Shown here piece by piece: positions 46,764-56,101 of a stretch of 64,000 nt of DNA. Source of the stretch: Cellulomonas sp. NTE-D12 (GTDB lineage Bacteria; Actinomycetota; Actinomycetes; Actinomycetales; Cellulomonadaceae); contig NZ_AP026442.1 of NCBI RefSeq assembly GCF_027923705.1, positions 3,162,001 through 3,226,000 of the forward strand. The letters are read 5' to 3'. A program made the translations under genes and the position numbers. A model generated the notes under the pieces. The model did no database searches, was not told where the DNA came from, and saw only the letters and a list, made by a program, of their open reading frames with translations. Every line of letters starts with the position of its first letter. The first letter of the stretch is position 1.

Positions 46764-47789
46764 ATGAGCGACTCTCTGGGCGAGAACTCGCCGACACTCA
46801 CGACGTCGCCCGAGGGTCCCTCGGCGGTCGGGGGCGGTGCCCGTACGGCACCGTCCCCGGCCCGCCGGCCGCGGCGAGGCTCCGGGCCCGACTGGCGCAA
46901 GCGGCTCGAGATCACGATCCTCGCGGGCCCGGCCATCCTGGTGTTCCTGACCTTCGTCATCTTCCCGGTGCTGATGGCGGCGTACTACGGCTTCTACAAG
47001 TGGAAGGGCTTCGGCCGGCCCACCAACTTCGTCGGCCTGCACAACTACGTCGTGATCTTCCAGGACCCGACGTTCCACCAGGCCCTGATGCACAACGGCT
47101 TCATCGTGGTGCTGTCCCTGATCATCCAGGGACCGGCGGCGGTGGCCCTGGCCCTGCTGCTCAACCAGAAGATGCGCGGACGCTCGATCATCCGCGTGCT
47201 GATCTTCGTGCCGTACGTCATCTCCGAGGTGATCGTCGGCACCGGCTGGTCGCTGATGCTGCAGACCGTCGGCGCGGTGAACGACGTGCTGATGAAGATC
47301 GGCCTGATCCACCACCCGATCGACTGGCTGTCCAACCCCAAGCTGGCGATCTGGTCGCTGATGCTGGTCATCAGCTGGAAGTACATCGGCTTCGCCGTGA
47401 TCCTCTTCCTCGCCGGCCTGCAGTCGATCCCCGAGGAGCTGTTCGAGGCCGCCTCGATCGACGGCGCCAGCTACTGGCAGACGCAGCGGCGCATCACGTT
47501 GCCGCTGCTGGGCCCGACCATCCGCATCTGGGCGTTCCTGTCGATCATCGGCTCGATGCAGCTGTTCGACCTCGTCTACATCATCTGGGGCCAGTACGTG
47601 TCCTCCACGGCGGGCACCTCGACGATGGCGACCTACATGGTGACCAACGGCCGCAACGCCGGGAACTACGGCTTCGGCAACGCGGTCGCCGTGGTCCTGT
47701 TCGTGATCTCCCTGATCGTCGCCCTGATCTACCAGCGCTTCGTGCTCCGACGTGACACCGAGGGCGCGCTCACGGAAGGGAAGAAGTGA
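46764..47789 (+). CDS. Sugar ABC transporter permease (MalF type)
   Basis: Membrane subunit, 341 residues, with a 45-residue polar N-terminus and six helices; the EAA loop reads ELFEAASIDGASYWQTQRRITLP. Eight bases after the binding-protein gene. The stop overlaps the next permease (TGATG). No ATPase gene follows. Confidence 0.94.
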   Translation: MSDSLGENSPTLTTSPEGPSAVGGGARTAPSPARRPRRGSGPDWRKRLEITILAGPAILVFLTFVIFPVLMAAYYGFYKWKGFGRPTNFVGLHNYVVIFQDPTFHQALMHNGFIVVLSLIIQGPAAVALALLLNQKMRGRSIIRVLIFVPYVISEVIVGTGWSLMLQTVGAVNDVLMKIGLIHHPIDWLSNPKLAIWSLMLVISWKYIGFAVILFLAGLQSIPEELFEAASIDGASYWQTQRRITLPLLGPTIRIWAFLSIIGSMQLFDLVYIIWGQYVSSTAGTSTMATYMVTNGRNAGNYGFGNAVAVVLFVISLIVALIYQRFVLRRDTEGALTEGKK

Positions 47790-48664
47790 TGGCGACGACG
47801 ACCCTTCAGGCGCCGGGCCGGATCGCACGGACCCGGAAGGCCGACAGCGTCGGCTGGGGCAGCCCGCTGACGTACTTCATCGCGTTCGTCTTCGTGGCGA
47901 TCTGCATCGGGCCGGTCATCTACATCATCATCGGCGGCTTCCGCACGAACGCGCAGATCACCACCGACCCGTCCGGGTTCCCCACGCACTGGCAGGTCAA
48001 CAACTACCTCGAGGTGCTGCGCAGCAGCATCTTCTGGCGGCAGGTCAGCAACTCCGTGATCACCGCGGTGTTCACCACCCTCGGCGTCGTGGTGCTCGGC
48101 GTGATGGCGAGCTACGTGATCGCCCGGTACCAGTTCAAGGGCCGTGGCGCGATGTACTCCCTGTTCGCCGCCGGCCTGATGTTCCCGATGACCGTGGCGA
48201 TCACGCCGCTGTACATCATGATCAAGAGCCTCGGCCTGATGAACACGCTCGCCGGGATCATCCTGCCGCAGATCGCTTTCGCCCTGCCGACCACGGTGAT
48301 CATCCTGGTGCCGTTCCTGCGGGCCATCCCCAAGGAGATCGAGGAGGCGGCGTCCATCGACGGCGCCAGCCGGCTCGGGTTCTTCTTCCGGATGGTCGTC
48401 CCGCTGTCCGTGCCGGGTGTGGTGACCACCGGCATCCTCGCGTTCATCGCGTCCTGGAACAGCTACATGCTCCCGCTGTTCCTGATGAACAACGAGACGT
48501 CGTACACGCTGCCCCTCGGGGTGCAGGCGTTCGCCTCGCAGTACGCGGTGGACACCGCCCGCGTGCTGGCGTTCACGTCCCTCTCGATGATCCCCGCCCT
48601 GATCTTCTTCTCGCTGTTCGAGCGCCGCATCGTCGGCGGCCTGACCGGCGCCGTCAAGGGCTGA
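47789..48664 (+). CDS. Sugar ABC transporter permease (MalG type)
   Basis: Second membrane subunit, 291 residues, six helices, EAA loop EIEEAASIDGASRLGFFFRMVVP. Start is ATG 47789 within TGATG; GTG 47786 is also possible. It ends with the family tail FSLFERRIVGGLTGAVKG. Confidence 0.94.
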   Translation: MATTTLQAPGRIARTRKADSVGWGSPLTYFIAFVFVAICIGPVIYIIIGGFRTNAQITTDPSGFPTHWQVNNYLEVLRSSIFWRQVSNSVITAVFTTLGVVVLGVMASYVIARYQFKGRGAMYSLFAAGLMFPMTVAITPLYIMIKSLGLMNTLAGIILPQIAFALPTTVIILVPFLRAIPKEIEEAASIDGASRLGFFFRMVVPLSVPGVVTTGILAFIASWNSYMLPLFLMNNETSYTLPLGVQAFASQYAVDTARVLAFTSLSMIPALIFFSLFERRIVGGLTGAVKG

Positions 48665-48763
48665 CCCACCTCCTCCTCCCGGTGGCCGCGCCCCTGGCTC
48701 ACTGCCTCACGAGCCGCGCGGCGCGGCCGCCCTGCCTTCACCTCCGCTGACCAGAGAGAAGTT

Positions 48764-51202
48764 GTGCCCGTGTCCGAGGACGTCCCCGCCGTGCCGGAGG
48801 TCTCGCAGCGCGTCCGCGCCCTGCACGCCCGCATGACGCTCGAGGAGAAGCTGGCCCAGCTGGTGGGCTACTGGCTGGACCAGAACGGCACCGTGGCGCC
48901 GATGCAGTCGGAGATGGCCTCGGGCCAGAAGGACTCCGGCCGGCTGAGCGAGATCACGGAGCACGGTCTGGGCCACTACACCCGGGTGTACGGCACCCGG
49001 CCGGTGGACCCCGCCGAGCGGGCCGCCTGGCTGTGGGCCGAGCAGCGCCGGCTCAAGCGGGAGACCCGGCTAGGCATCCCGGCGCTGGTGCACGAGGAGT
49101 GCCTCACCGGCCTGGCGGCCTGGCAGGCGGCGACCTACCCGACGCCGCTGGCGTGGGGGGCGTCGTTCGACCCCGAGCTGGTGCAGGAGGCCGGCCGGGC
49201 GATCGGCGACTCGATGCACCAGCTGGGCATCCACCAGGGGCTGGCACCGGTCCTCGACGTGATCCGCGACCCGCGCTGGGGGCGGGTCGACGAGTGCATC
49301 GGCGAGGACCCGTATCTGGTGGGGACCGTCGGCACGTCGTACGTGCGCGGTCTGCAGGACGCGGGCGTGCACGCGACGCTCAAGCACTTCGTCGGCTACT
49401 CCGCGTCGAAGGCGGGCCGCAACCACGCGCCGGTCAGCGCCGGGCCGCGCGAGCTGGCGGACGTGTTCCTGCCGCCGTTCGAGATGGCGGTGCGCGACGG
49501 CGGCGTCCGGTCGGTGATGAACTCCTACACCGACGTGGACGGCGTGCCGATGGCGGCTAACGCCGACCTGCTGACCACGCTGCTGCGCGACGAGTGGGGG
49601 TTCGACGGCGTCGTCGTCGCCGACTACTTCGCGGTGGCGTTCCTCGAGGTGATGCACAAGGTGGCGGCCGACCGCGGCGAGGCCGCGGCTCTGGCGCTGC
49701 AGGCCGGCATCGACATCGAGCTGCCGACGGGCGACGCCTACCTGGCGCCGCTGGCGGAGCGCGTGCGGTCCGGGCAGCTCGACGAGGCGTGGGTGGAACG
49801 GGCGGTGCTGCGGGCGCTGCGCCAGAAGGAGCAGCTGGGGCTGCTCGACGAGGACGCGTTCGAGGACGAGCCGCCGACGGACATCGACCTCGACTCGCCC
49901 CGGCACCAGGCGCTGGCGCGCCGGCTGGCCGAGGAGTCGGTGGTGCTGCTGGCCAACGACGGGGTGCTGCCGCTGAACCGGTGGACCACGACGCCGAGGC
50001 GGGTGGCCGTCGTCGGCCCCAACGCGCACCGGTCCGAGGCGCTGATGGGCTGCTACTCCTTCGCCAACCACGTGCTGGCGCACCACCCGGAGCTGCCGCT
50101 GGGGTTCTCGATCCCGACGGTGCTCGAGGGGCTCGGGTCCGCGTTCTCGCGGGCCGGCCTGGCGGGCTCCGAGCTGGTGTACGCCCGGGGCTGCGACCCC
50201 GAGGGGGACGACACGTCCGGCTTCGCGCCGGCGGTGGAGGCCGTGGCCGGGTCGGACGTGGCGGTCGTCGTCGTCGGCGACCAGGCGGGGCTGTTCGGGC
50301 GCGGGACGGTCGGCGAGGGCAACGACGCCGAGTCCCTGGAGCTGCCCGGCGTGCAGCGGCAGCTGGTCGAGGCGCTGGTCGCCACGGGCACCCCCGTGGT
50401 CCTGGTGATGCTGACCGGTCGGCCGTACGCGGTGGACTGGGCGTTCGACGGCGGTCCGGACGGCGGTGCGGTGCCGGCGGCCGTGCTGCAGGCGTTCTTC
50501 CCCGGTGAGGGCGGCGGCCTGGCGATCGCCGACGTGGTGACCGGCCTGGTCAACCCGTCGGGACGGCTGCCCGTCTCGCTCCCCCGGTCCACCGGTGCGC
50601 AGCCGTACTCCTACCTGCACCCGGTGCTCGGCGGGCCGTCCGACGTCACGTCGGCCGACTCGACGCCGCTGCGGCCGTTCGGCTTCGGGCTGTCGTACAC
50701 GGACTTCGCGTACGACGACCTCGTCGTGGAGCCGTCCGTCGAGGCGGGCGGCACGTTCACCGCCGCCGTCACGGTGCGCAACACCGGCACCGTGGCGGGC
50801 AGCCACGTGGTGCAGCTGTTCGGGCACGACGTGCAGGCGACGATCACCCGCCCCGTGGTGCAGCTGCTGGGGTACACCCGCGTCGAGCTGGACCCCGGCG
50901 AGGCCGTCCGGGTCACCTTCCTGGTGCCGACCACGCGGTTCGCGTTCTCCGACCGGCGGCTGGTGCGCGTCGTCGAGCCCGGTGACGTCGAGGTGTGGGT
51001 CGGTGCCCACGCCGCTGCCTCCGGTGCCGGCGCGCGGACCGACGAGGCGACCGGCGGCGTGATCGCCAACGAGAAGGCGGTCGCACGCCGCACCCTGCCG
51101 GGCACCGCCACCGACCGTGCCGTCCTGGCGGTCACGGGCGACGTGCACCGGGTGAGCGGGGCCGACTCGCGCTGGGTCGAGGTCAAGCTGGCCGGGGCCT
51201 GA
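48764..51202 (+). CDS. GH3 beta-xylosidase/beta-glucosidase family protein, intracellular
   Basis: An 812-residue family 3 hydrolase. Nucleophile Asp287 is in GVVVADYFAV; substrate-binding RDPRWGRVDECIGEDPYL and LKHFVGY lie before it. The second alpha/beta domain and a C-terminal fibronectin-like domain (about 655-740) follow. There is no signal peptide, so it should trim xylo-oligosaccharides inside the cell; the operon context favours xylosidase over glucosidase. GTG 48764 has an AGAGAGAAG ribosome site. Confidence 0.93.
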   Translation: MPVSEDVPAVPEVSQRVRALHARMTLEEKLAQLVGYWLDQNGTVAPMQSEMASGQKDSGRLSEITEHGLGHYTRVYGTRPVDPAERAAWLWAEQRRLKRETRLGIPALVHEECLTGLAAWQAATYPTPLAWGASFDPELVQEAGRAIGDSMHQLGIHQGLAPVLDVIRDPRWGRVDECIGEDPYLVGTVGTSYVRGLQDAGVHATLKHFVGYSASKAGRNHAPVSAGPRELADVFLPPFEMAVRDGGVRSVMNSYTDVDGVPMAANADLLTTLLRDEWGFDGVVVADYFAVAFLEVMHKVAADRGEAAALALQAGIDIELPTGDAYLAPLAERVRSGQLDEAWVERAVLRALRQKEQLGLLDEDAFEDEPPTDIDLDSPRHQALARRLAEESVVLLANDGVLPLNRWTTTPRRVAVVGPNAHRSEALMGCYSFANHVLAHHPELPLGFSIPTVLEGLGSAFSRAGLAGSELVYARGCDPEGDDTSGFAPAVEAVAGSDVAVVVVGDQAGLFGRGTVGEGNDAESLELPGVQRQLVEALVATGTPVVLVMLTGRPYAVDWAFDGGPDGGAVPAAVLQAFFPGEGGGLAIADVVTGLVNPSGRLPVSLPRSTGAQPYSYLHPVLGGPSDVTSADSTPLRPFGFGLSYTDFAYDDLVVEPSVEAGGTFTAAVTVRNTGTVAGSHVVQLFGHDVQATITRPVVQLLGYTRVELDPGEAVRVTFLVPTTRFAFSDRRLVRVVEPGDVEVWVGAHAAASGAGARTDEATGGVIANEKAVARRTLPGTATDRAVLAVTGDVHRVSGADSRWVEVKLAGA

Positions 51203-51210
51203 GCCGGCGC

Positions 51211-52767
51211 ATGAGCACCGTGCACAACCCGCTGCTGCCGGGCTGCCACCCGGACCCGAGCATCTGCCGCGTCGGCGACGACTACTACCTGGTCACGTCC
51301 ACGTTCGAGTACTGGCCCGGCCTGCCGGTGTTCCACAGCCGTGACCTGGTGTCGTGGGAGCAGATCAGCCACGTCGTCGACCGGCCCGGACAGCTGGACT
51401 ACGACGGCATCGCGTCGTCCGGCGGCCTGTACGCACCGACGCTGCGCCATCACGACGGGCTGTTCTGGCTCGTCTGCACCCTCGTGGACCAGAAGGACAC
51501 CACCCGTGGTGGCAACTTCCTGGTGACCGCCACCGACCCGGCCGGGCCGTGGTCCGACCCGGTGTGGCTGGACGCCGACGGCATCGACCCGTCGGTCTTC
51601 TTCGACGACGACGGGCGCGCGTGGCTGCACGGCACCCGGCTGGCGCGCGAGCCGCAGTGGCACGACCAGACGGAGGTCTGGGTCCGCGAGCTGGACCTGG
51701 CCACCCGGACGCTGGTCGGCCCGGAGACCGTGATCTGGAACGGCGCCCTCAAGGACGTCGTCTGGGCCGAGGGACCGCACCTGTACAAGGTCGACGGCAC
51801 CTACTACCTGCTCGCCGCGGAGGCCGGGACGGAGTTCCACCACGCGGTGTCCGTCGCACGCGCCGACGCGGTGACCGGTCCGTACGTCGGCAACAAGGGC
51901 AACCCGGTGCTCACCCACCGGCACCTGGGCCACGGCTCCGCCGTGGTCGGCGTCGGGCACGCCGACCTGGTCCAGGCGGCCGACGGCAGCTGGTGGGCGG
52001 TGCTGCTCGGCATGCGGACGTACGGCGGCTACCACTACCCGCTGGGCCGCGAGACGTTCCTGGTGCCGGTGACGTGGGAGGACGGCTGGCCCGTCTTCGC
52101 ACCGGGGCTCGGTCGGGTGCCCGACGAGGTCGACGTGCCGTTCGCCCTCGGGGGGCCGCTGGGTTCCTCGCAGGGTCGGACCTCGGGCGTGGTGCGTCCC
52201 GGCGACCTGCGCTGGACGTCCCTGCGCCGGCCGGCGGCGGACTTCGCCGTGCCGAACGAGGACGGCTGGGACCTCACGATGCGGCCGACGACGCTGGCCG
52301 ACCCGTTCACCCCGGCCTTCCTCGGTGTTCGGCAGCAGCACGTGGACGTGGACGTCCGTGCGGTGCTCGACACCCCCGCCGTGCTCGGCGAGGAGGTGGG
52401 CGTGGCGATCCGGCAGTCGGAGGCCGACCACGTCCGGTTCTTCTTCACCGGCTCCACGCACGGCCGCAGCGCGGTCGCCGTGCACCGCCAGGGCGGGGTC
52501 GACACGACACTCGGCTCGGCGTCCATCGCCGGCAACGGTGCCGTGACGCTCACGGTGGAGGCGCGGGGCCCGGGGTACCGGCTGCTCGTCGCCACCGACG
52601 ACGAGGTGCTGGTCCAGGTCGCCACGGCCGACGCGCGCACGCTGGACAGCGTCGCAACGGGCGGGTTCCTCGGCCTGTGGATCGGCGTCTACGCCACCAG
52701 CAACGCCCGCCCGACCAGGACGGTGGCCCACGTCCGGCGCTTCTCGTACGACCCCGTCACCGCCTGA
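51211..52767 (+). CDS. GH43 beta-xylosidase/alpha-L-arabinofuranosidase, intracellular
   Basis: A 518-residue family 43 enzyme: five-bladed propeller with general base Asp15 (HPDPS), pKa-modulating Asp126 (GIDPSVF) and acid Glu187 (VWAEGPH), plus a C-terminal beta-sandwich (about 330-518) as in the XynB-type subfamily. No signal peptide. It follows the GH3 gene by eight bases. Activity on xylobiose, arabinose side chains or both cannot be told apart by sequence alone. Confidence 0.93.
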   Translation: MSTVHNPLLPGCHPDPSICRVGDDYYLVTSTFEYWPGLPVFHSRDLVSWEQISHVVDRPGQLDYDGIASSGGLYAPTLRHHDGLFWLVCTLVDQKDTTRGGNFLVTATDPAGPWSDPVWLDADGIDPSVFFDDDGRAWLHGTRLAREPQWHDQTEVWVRELDLATRTLVGPETVIWNGALKDVVWAEGPHLYKVDGTYYLLAAEAGTEFHHAVSVARADAVTGPYVGNKGNPVLTHRHLGHGSAVVGVGHADLVQAADGSWWAVLLGMRTYGGYHYPLGRETFLVPVTWEDGWPVFAPGLGRVPDEVDVPFALGGPLGSSQGRTSGVVRPGDLRWTSLRRPAADFAVPNEDGWDLTMRPTTLADPFTPAFLGVRQQHVDVDVRAVLDTPAVLGEEVGVAIRQSEADHVRFFFTGSTHGRSAVAVHRQGGVDTTLGSASIAGNGAVTLTVEARGPGYRLLVATDDEVLVQVATADARTLDSVATGGFLGLWIGVYATSNARPTRTVAHVRRFSYDPVTA

Positions 52768-52791
52768 CGGCCCGCTCGGCGCCAACGCTTC

Positions 52792-52805
52792 ACCTCTCGA
52801 GAGGT
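52792..52805. repeat. 14-base perfect palindrome
   Basis: ACCTCTCGAGAGGT, 25 bases past the GH43 stop. Could be part of a terminator or an operator; no other support. Confidence 0.5.
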
Positions 52806-52877
52806 CTCTCCGGCCTCCACCGACGGCGGTACGCGCGCGCCGTTCCGCGTGCCGCGGGGAGCCGGTGTCCTTCTTTC

Positions 52878-52917
52878 GCGCTGTACGCCCGGTGTACGTA
52901 CACCAGGCGTACAGCGC
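52878..52917. repeat. 40-base palindrome between convergent genes
   Basis: Outer arms GCGCTGTACGCC (52878-52889) and GGCGTACAGCGC (52906-52917) are perfect, and the centre GGTGTACGTACACC (52891-52904) is itself a perfect palindrome; only one base pair (52890/52905) fails. It lies between the ends of GH43 and the DivIVA-repeat gene. As RNA it is a 19-pair hairpin that could stop transcription both ways; as DNA it holds four TGTAC/GTACA units that could bind protein. Confidence 0.8.
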
Positions 52918-52984
52918 AGGAGGATGCCGACTCCCGCCGCGGCCACGTCCACGGCGGCCGTGGCGCAACGGGGAGCCCGCGGCG

Positions 52985-53260
52985 TCAGCGCAGGGCGGCG
53001 ACCACGCGGTCGAGCAGGTCGTCGACCGCGTCCTGGTCGTAGCCCTCACGGAGCTTCGTCGCGGCGAATCGGAGGGCGGTCACGTCGTCGGCCGTCAGCT
53101 CGGGGCGCAGGCCGTGGGTCCGCGCGTCGATTGCCCGGACGCACCTGTCGATAGCGGCGTCGACCTGGTCGACGGCGTAGCCCTGCCGCCACCGGACCAG
53201 CGGGAGGGTCGTGGAGCGCAGCTCCGCGGCGGAGATGGGGCGGGCGACATCGGCCGGCAT
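52985..53260 (-). CDS. Small protein with two DivIVA-type repeats
   Basis: A 91-residue soluble protein with two copies of the short actinobacterial DivIVA-domain repeat: LPLVRWRQGYAVDQVDAAIDRC (about 19-40) and ALRFAATKLREGYDQDAVDDLL (about 62-83). It lacks the coiled coil of full DivIVA/Wag31. Start ATG 53260; it lies alone between terminator-like structures. Role unknown, perhaps an accessory to polar or septal proteins. Confidence 0.83.
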   Translation of the reverse strand: MPADVARPISAAELRSTTLPLVRWRQGYAVDQVDAAIDRCVRAIDARTHGLRPELTADDVTALRFAATKLREGYDQDAVDDLLDRVVAALR

Positions 53261-53313
53261 GGGGCGATCGTGGCACCGGCCATCGCGTCGCGGAGGGGGT
53301 TCGGCGGGTGGAC

Positions 53314-53347
53314 CGTCACGGTCCGCGACGCGGAGCCGTCCGTGACG
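53314..53347 (-). terminator. Nested hairpin after nadC
   Basis: CGTCACGG (53314-53321) pairs with CCGTGACG (53340-53347), and inside it TCCGC/GCGGA form a second stem. It begins 46 bases past the nadC stop and probably ends the long cofactor operon. Confidence 0.65.
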
Positions 53348-53392
53348 AGCCGATCCACGGAGCGCCCACGCTCGACGATCCCGCCGGTGCGG

Positions 53393-54361
53393 TCAGGCGG
53401 GGGCGTCGAGGTCCAGGGCCAGGTCGAGGATCGGGGACGAGTGGGTGAGGGCCCCGACGGACAGGTAGTCGACCCCGGTGCGGGCCACGGCGGCCGCCGT
53501 GTCGAGGGTGAGGTTGCCGGTGGCCTCGAGCTCGACCCGGCCGGTCTGCGGCTCGCGGGTACGGACTGCGGCGACCACCTCGGTCAGCAGCGGGACCGGC
53601 ATGTTGTCGAGCAGCAGGAAGTCGGCGCCGGCGTCCAGCGCCTCCATCGCCTGGTCCAGGGTGTCCGCCTCGACCTGGATCGCCACGTCCGGGAACCGCT
53701 GACGGACCGCGCGCACCGCCGCGGCCACCCCGCCGGCGGCCACCACGTGGTTGTCCTTGACCATCGCGACGTCGTACAGGCCCATGCGCTTGTTGGTGCC
53801 GCCGCCGCACCGGACGGCGTACTTCTCGAGCGCGCGCAGGCCGGGGGTCGTCTTGCGGGTGTCCAGGACGCGGGCGCCCGTGCCGGCGAGCACGTCGGCG
53901 AAGCGACGGGTGTGCGTCGCGACGCCGGAGGCGCGGGAGACGAGGTTGAGCAGGGTGCGCTCGGCGACCAGGAGCACCTGCACCGGACCCGTCAGCTCGG
54001 CGACGACGGCGCCGCGGTGCAGCGCGGAACCGTCCCGCAGGTGCACGGTCACGGTCGGGGTCGGCAGGGCGAGCCGGTCGGCCACCTGCGCGAGCACGAC
54101 GGGGACGACGACGACGCCGGCCAGCACGCCGTCGGCCCGGGCCATCAGCCGGGCGGTGCCCACCTCGTCGGGCGGCACCGTCGCCTGCGTGGTCACGTCC
54201 CGGCCGGGGGCGACGCCGAGGTCCTCGTCGAGCGCGGCCGCGACCAGGCGCTCCACGGCCGAGCCGTCGGGGCCCGGATCACCGGGGAGGACGCCGATCG
54301 GCGTGCCTGCCGCAGCAGCGGGTGTGCCGGCCACGGCGGTGCGCACGTCGGGCGCCGTCAC
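53393..54361 (-). CDS. nadC: Nicotinate-nucleotide pyrophosphorylase
   Basis: Quinolinate phosphoribosyltransferase of de novo NAD synthesis. The 322 residues have LDTRKTTPGLRALEKYAVRCGGGTNKRMGL-type active-site region (about 175-204), KDNHV and LEATGNL. The first 30 residues are Ala/Pro-rich and extra. GTG 54361 overlaps the nadB stop (GTGA). Confidence 0.95.
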   Translation of the reverse strand: MTAPDVRTAVAGTPAAAAGTPIGVLPGDPGPDGSAVERLVAAALDEDLGVAPGRDVTTQATVPPDEVGTARLMARADGVLAGVVVVPVVLAQVADRLALPTPTVTVHLRDGSALHRGAVVAELTGPVQVLLVAERTLLNLVSRASGVATHTRRFADVLAGTGARVLDTRKTTPGLRALEKYAVRCGGGTNKRMGLYDVAMVKDNHVVAAGGVAAAVRAVRQRFPDVAIQVEADTLDQAMEALDAGADFLLLDNMPVPLLTEVVAAVRTREPQTGRVELEATGNLTLDTAAAVARTGVDYLSVGALTHSSPILDLALDLDAPA

Positions 54362-56097
54362 GGGAGGGCCACCGGGGTGACCGTCAGCATGCCGTCCGCG
54401 TCGAGCTCCAGCTCCTGACGCAGTCGCCAGGCCTCGTCGGGCACCGGGAAGTCGGTCCGCACGTGGCCCCCGCGCGTCTCCTCGCGCAGCAGCGCCGCGG
54501 CGGTGATCGCCGTCGCCACCTGGTGCACGTTGGTCGTCTCCCACTCGGCCGGCTGCGGCTCGGCCACCGCCCGCCCGTCCTCGGGCGGCACGTACGCGTC
54601 GGTGCCCACCTGACCCAGCCGGTCGAGCGCCCGGCGCAGGCCCTCGGCGTCGCGCAGCACGCCCGAGCCGTCCGTCGCCACCCGCTGCACGCGTGCGCGG
54701 GCGGCGGCCGCGACCAGCGCGGGCTCACCCCGGCGCTGCACCGGCGGCACGACGGTCAGCGTGCCGGACGAGATCGCCTCGGCCACGTGGTTCGCGGCCC
54801 GGTGCGCGAACACCAGCCCCTCGAGCAGGGAGTTCGACGCCAGCCGGTTGGCGCCGTGCACGCCCGTGCACGCCGCCTCCCCCACGGCGTACAGGCCCGG
54901 CACGGCGGTGCGCCCGTCGAGGTCGGTCACCACGCCGCCGGAGAAGTAGTGCTGCGCAGGGGCCACCGGCACCAGGTCGGTGGTCCAGTCGACGCCGTGG
55001 TCGGCCAGTCGCTCGGTGATCGTCGGGAACCGGTGCCGCAGGAAGTCCGCGCCGAGGTGGCGCGCGTCGAGCCACACGTGGTCGGTGCCGGTCGCGGCCA
55101 TCCGCCGGACGATCGCGTGCGCGACGACGTCCCGGGGTGCCAGCTCGGCGAGCGGGTGCACCTGCGGCATGAACCGCACGCCGTCGGTGTCCAGCAGGCG
55201 CGCGCCCTCGCCGCGCACCGCCTCGGACACCAGCGTGAGCTGTCCCTTCACCGCGGAGCCGAGCCACAGCACCGTGGGGTGGAACTGCACGAACTCGACG
55301 TCACCGAGCCGGGCACCGGCGCGCAGCGCGGCCGCGATCCCGTCCCCGGTGGCCTGCACCGGGTTGGTGGACGAGCGGTACACCTGCCCGATCCCGCCCG
55401 TCGCGAGGATCACCGCCGGTGCGAGCACCGCGCCGACGCCGTCCCGGCTGCCCTCGCCGATCACGTGCACGGTGACACCGGCGACCGGCCCAGGCCGTCC
55501 GTCGTCCCCCGGCGCGCCGGTCAGCACGTCCACGACCAGGGCGTGCTCCAGCACCTCGATGCCCGGGTCGTCCCGCACCGCCTCGATCTGCGCGACCAGC
55601 GCCCGGCTGACCTCGGCACCGGTCGCGTCGCCACCGGCGTGGGCGATCCGGTCGGCCAGGTGGCCGCCCTCGCGGCCCAGCGAGATGCTGCCGTCGGGCG
55701 CCCGGTCGAACACCGCCCCGCGTGCGGCCAGCTCGCGCACCCGCGCCGGGCCCTCGGTGACCAGCACCCGCACCGCTCGCTCGTCGCACAGCCCGGCGCC
55801 GGCCACCAGCGTGTCCGCCAGGTGCGCCTCCGGGGAGTCGGTCGGCGCCAGCGCCGCGGCGATGCCGCCCTGCGCCCAGACGGTGGAGCCCGAGGCGAGC
55901 ACGTCCTTGGTCACCAGCACCACGCGCGGCACCCGGGTGCGCAGCTCCAGCGCGGCGGTCAGGCCGGCGATGCCCGAGCCGACGACGACGGCGTCGGCGT
56001 GGGTGGTCCAGCCAGGCTCCGGTGCCGCCAGGTGCGTCGCGACGTGCACACCGGTGCGGGTGGGCGCCGTGCGGGCGCCCGTCTCGGCGAGGGTCAT
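54358..56097 (-). CDS. nadB: L-aspartate oxidase
   Basis: FAD enzyme that makes iminoaspartate, first step of NAD synthesis. The 579 residues show the dinucleotide-binding VVVGSGIAGLTAALEL, STVWAQGGIAAAL, FVQFHPTV and CTGVHGANRLASNSLLEGL. nadA, which would complete the pathway, is not in the window. Four bases separate it from panC. Confidence 0.96.
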   Translation of the reverse strand: MTLAETGARTAPTRTGVHVATHLAAPEPGWTTHADAVVVGSGIAGLTAALELRTRVPRVVLVTKDVLASGSTVWAQGGIAAALAPTDSPEAHLADTLVAGAGLCDERAVRVLVTEGPARVRELAARGAVFDRAPDGSISLGREGGHLADRIAHAGGDATGAEVSRALVAQIEAVRDDPGIEVLEHALVVDVLTGAPGDDGRPGPVAGVTVHVIGEGSRDGVGAVLAPAVILATGGIGQVYRSSTNPVQATGDGIAAALRAGARLGDVEFVQFHPTVLWLGSAVKGQLTLVSEAVRGEGARLLDTDGVRFMPQVHPLAELAPRDVVAHAIVRRMAATGTDHVWLDARHLGADFLRHRFPTITERLADHGVDWTTDLVPVAPAQHYFSGGVVTDLDGRTAVPGLYAVGEAACTGVHGANRLASNSLLEGLVFAHRAANHVAEAISSGTLTVVPPVQRRGEPALVAAAARARVQRVATDGSGVLRDAEGLRRALDRLGQVGTDAYVPPEDGRAVAEPQPAEWETTNVHQVATAITAAALLREETRGGHVRTDFPVPDEAWRLRQELELDADGMLTVTPVALP

Positions 56098-56101
56098 CAG
56101 G

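Noticed and set aside
52768..52984. A small gene in the gap after GH43
   Set aside because: Frames there have no ribosome site or conserved features, and most of the space is taken by two palindromes.
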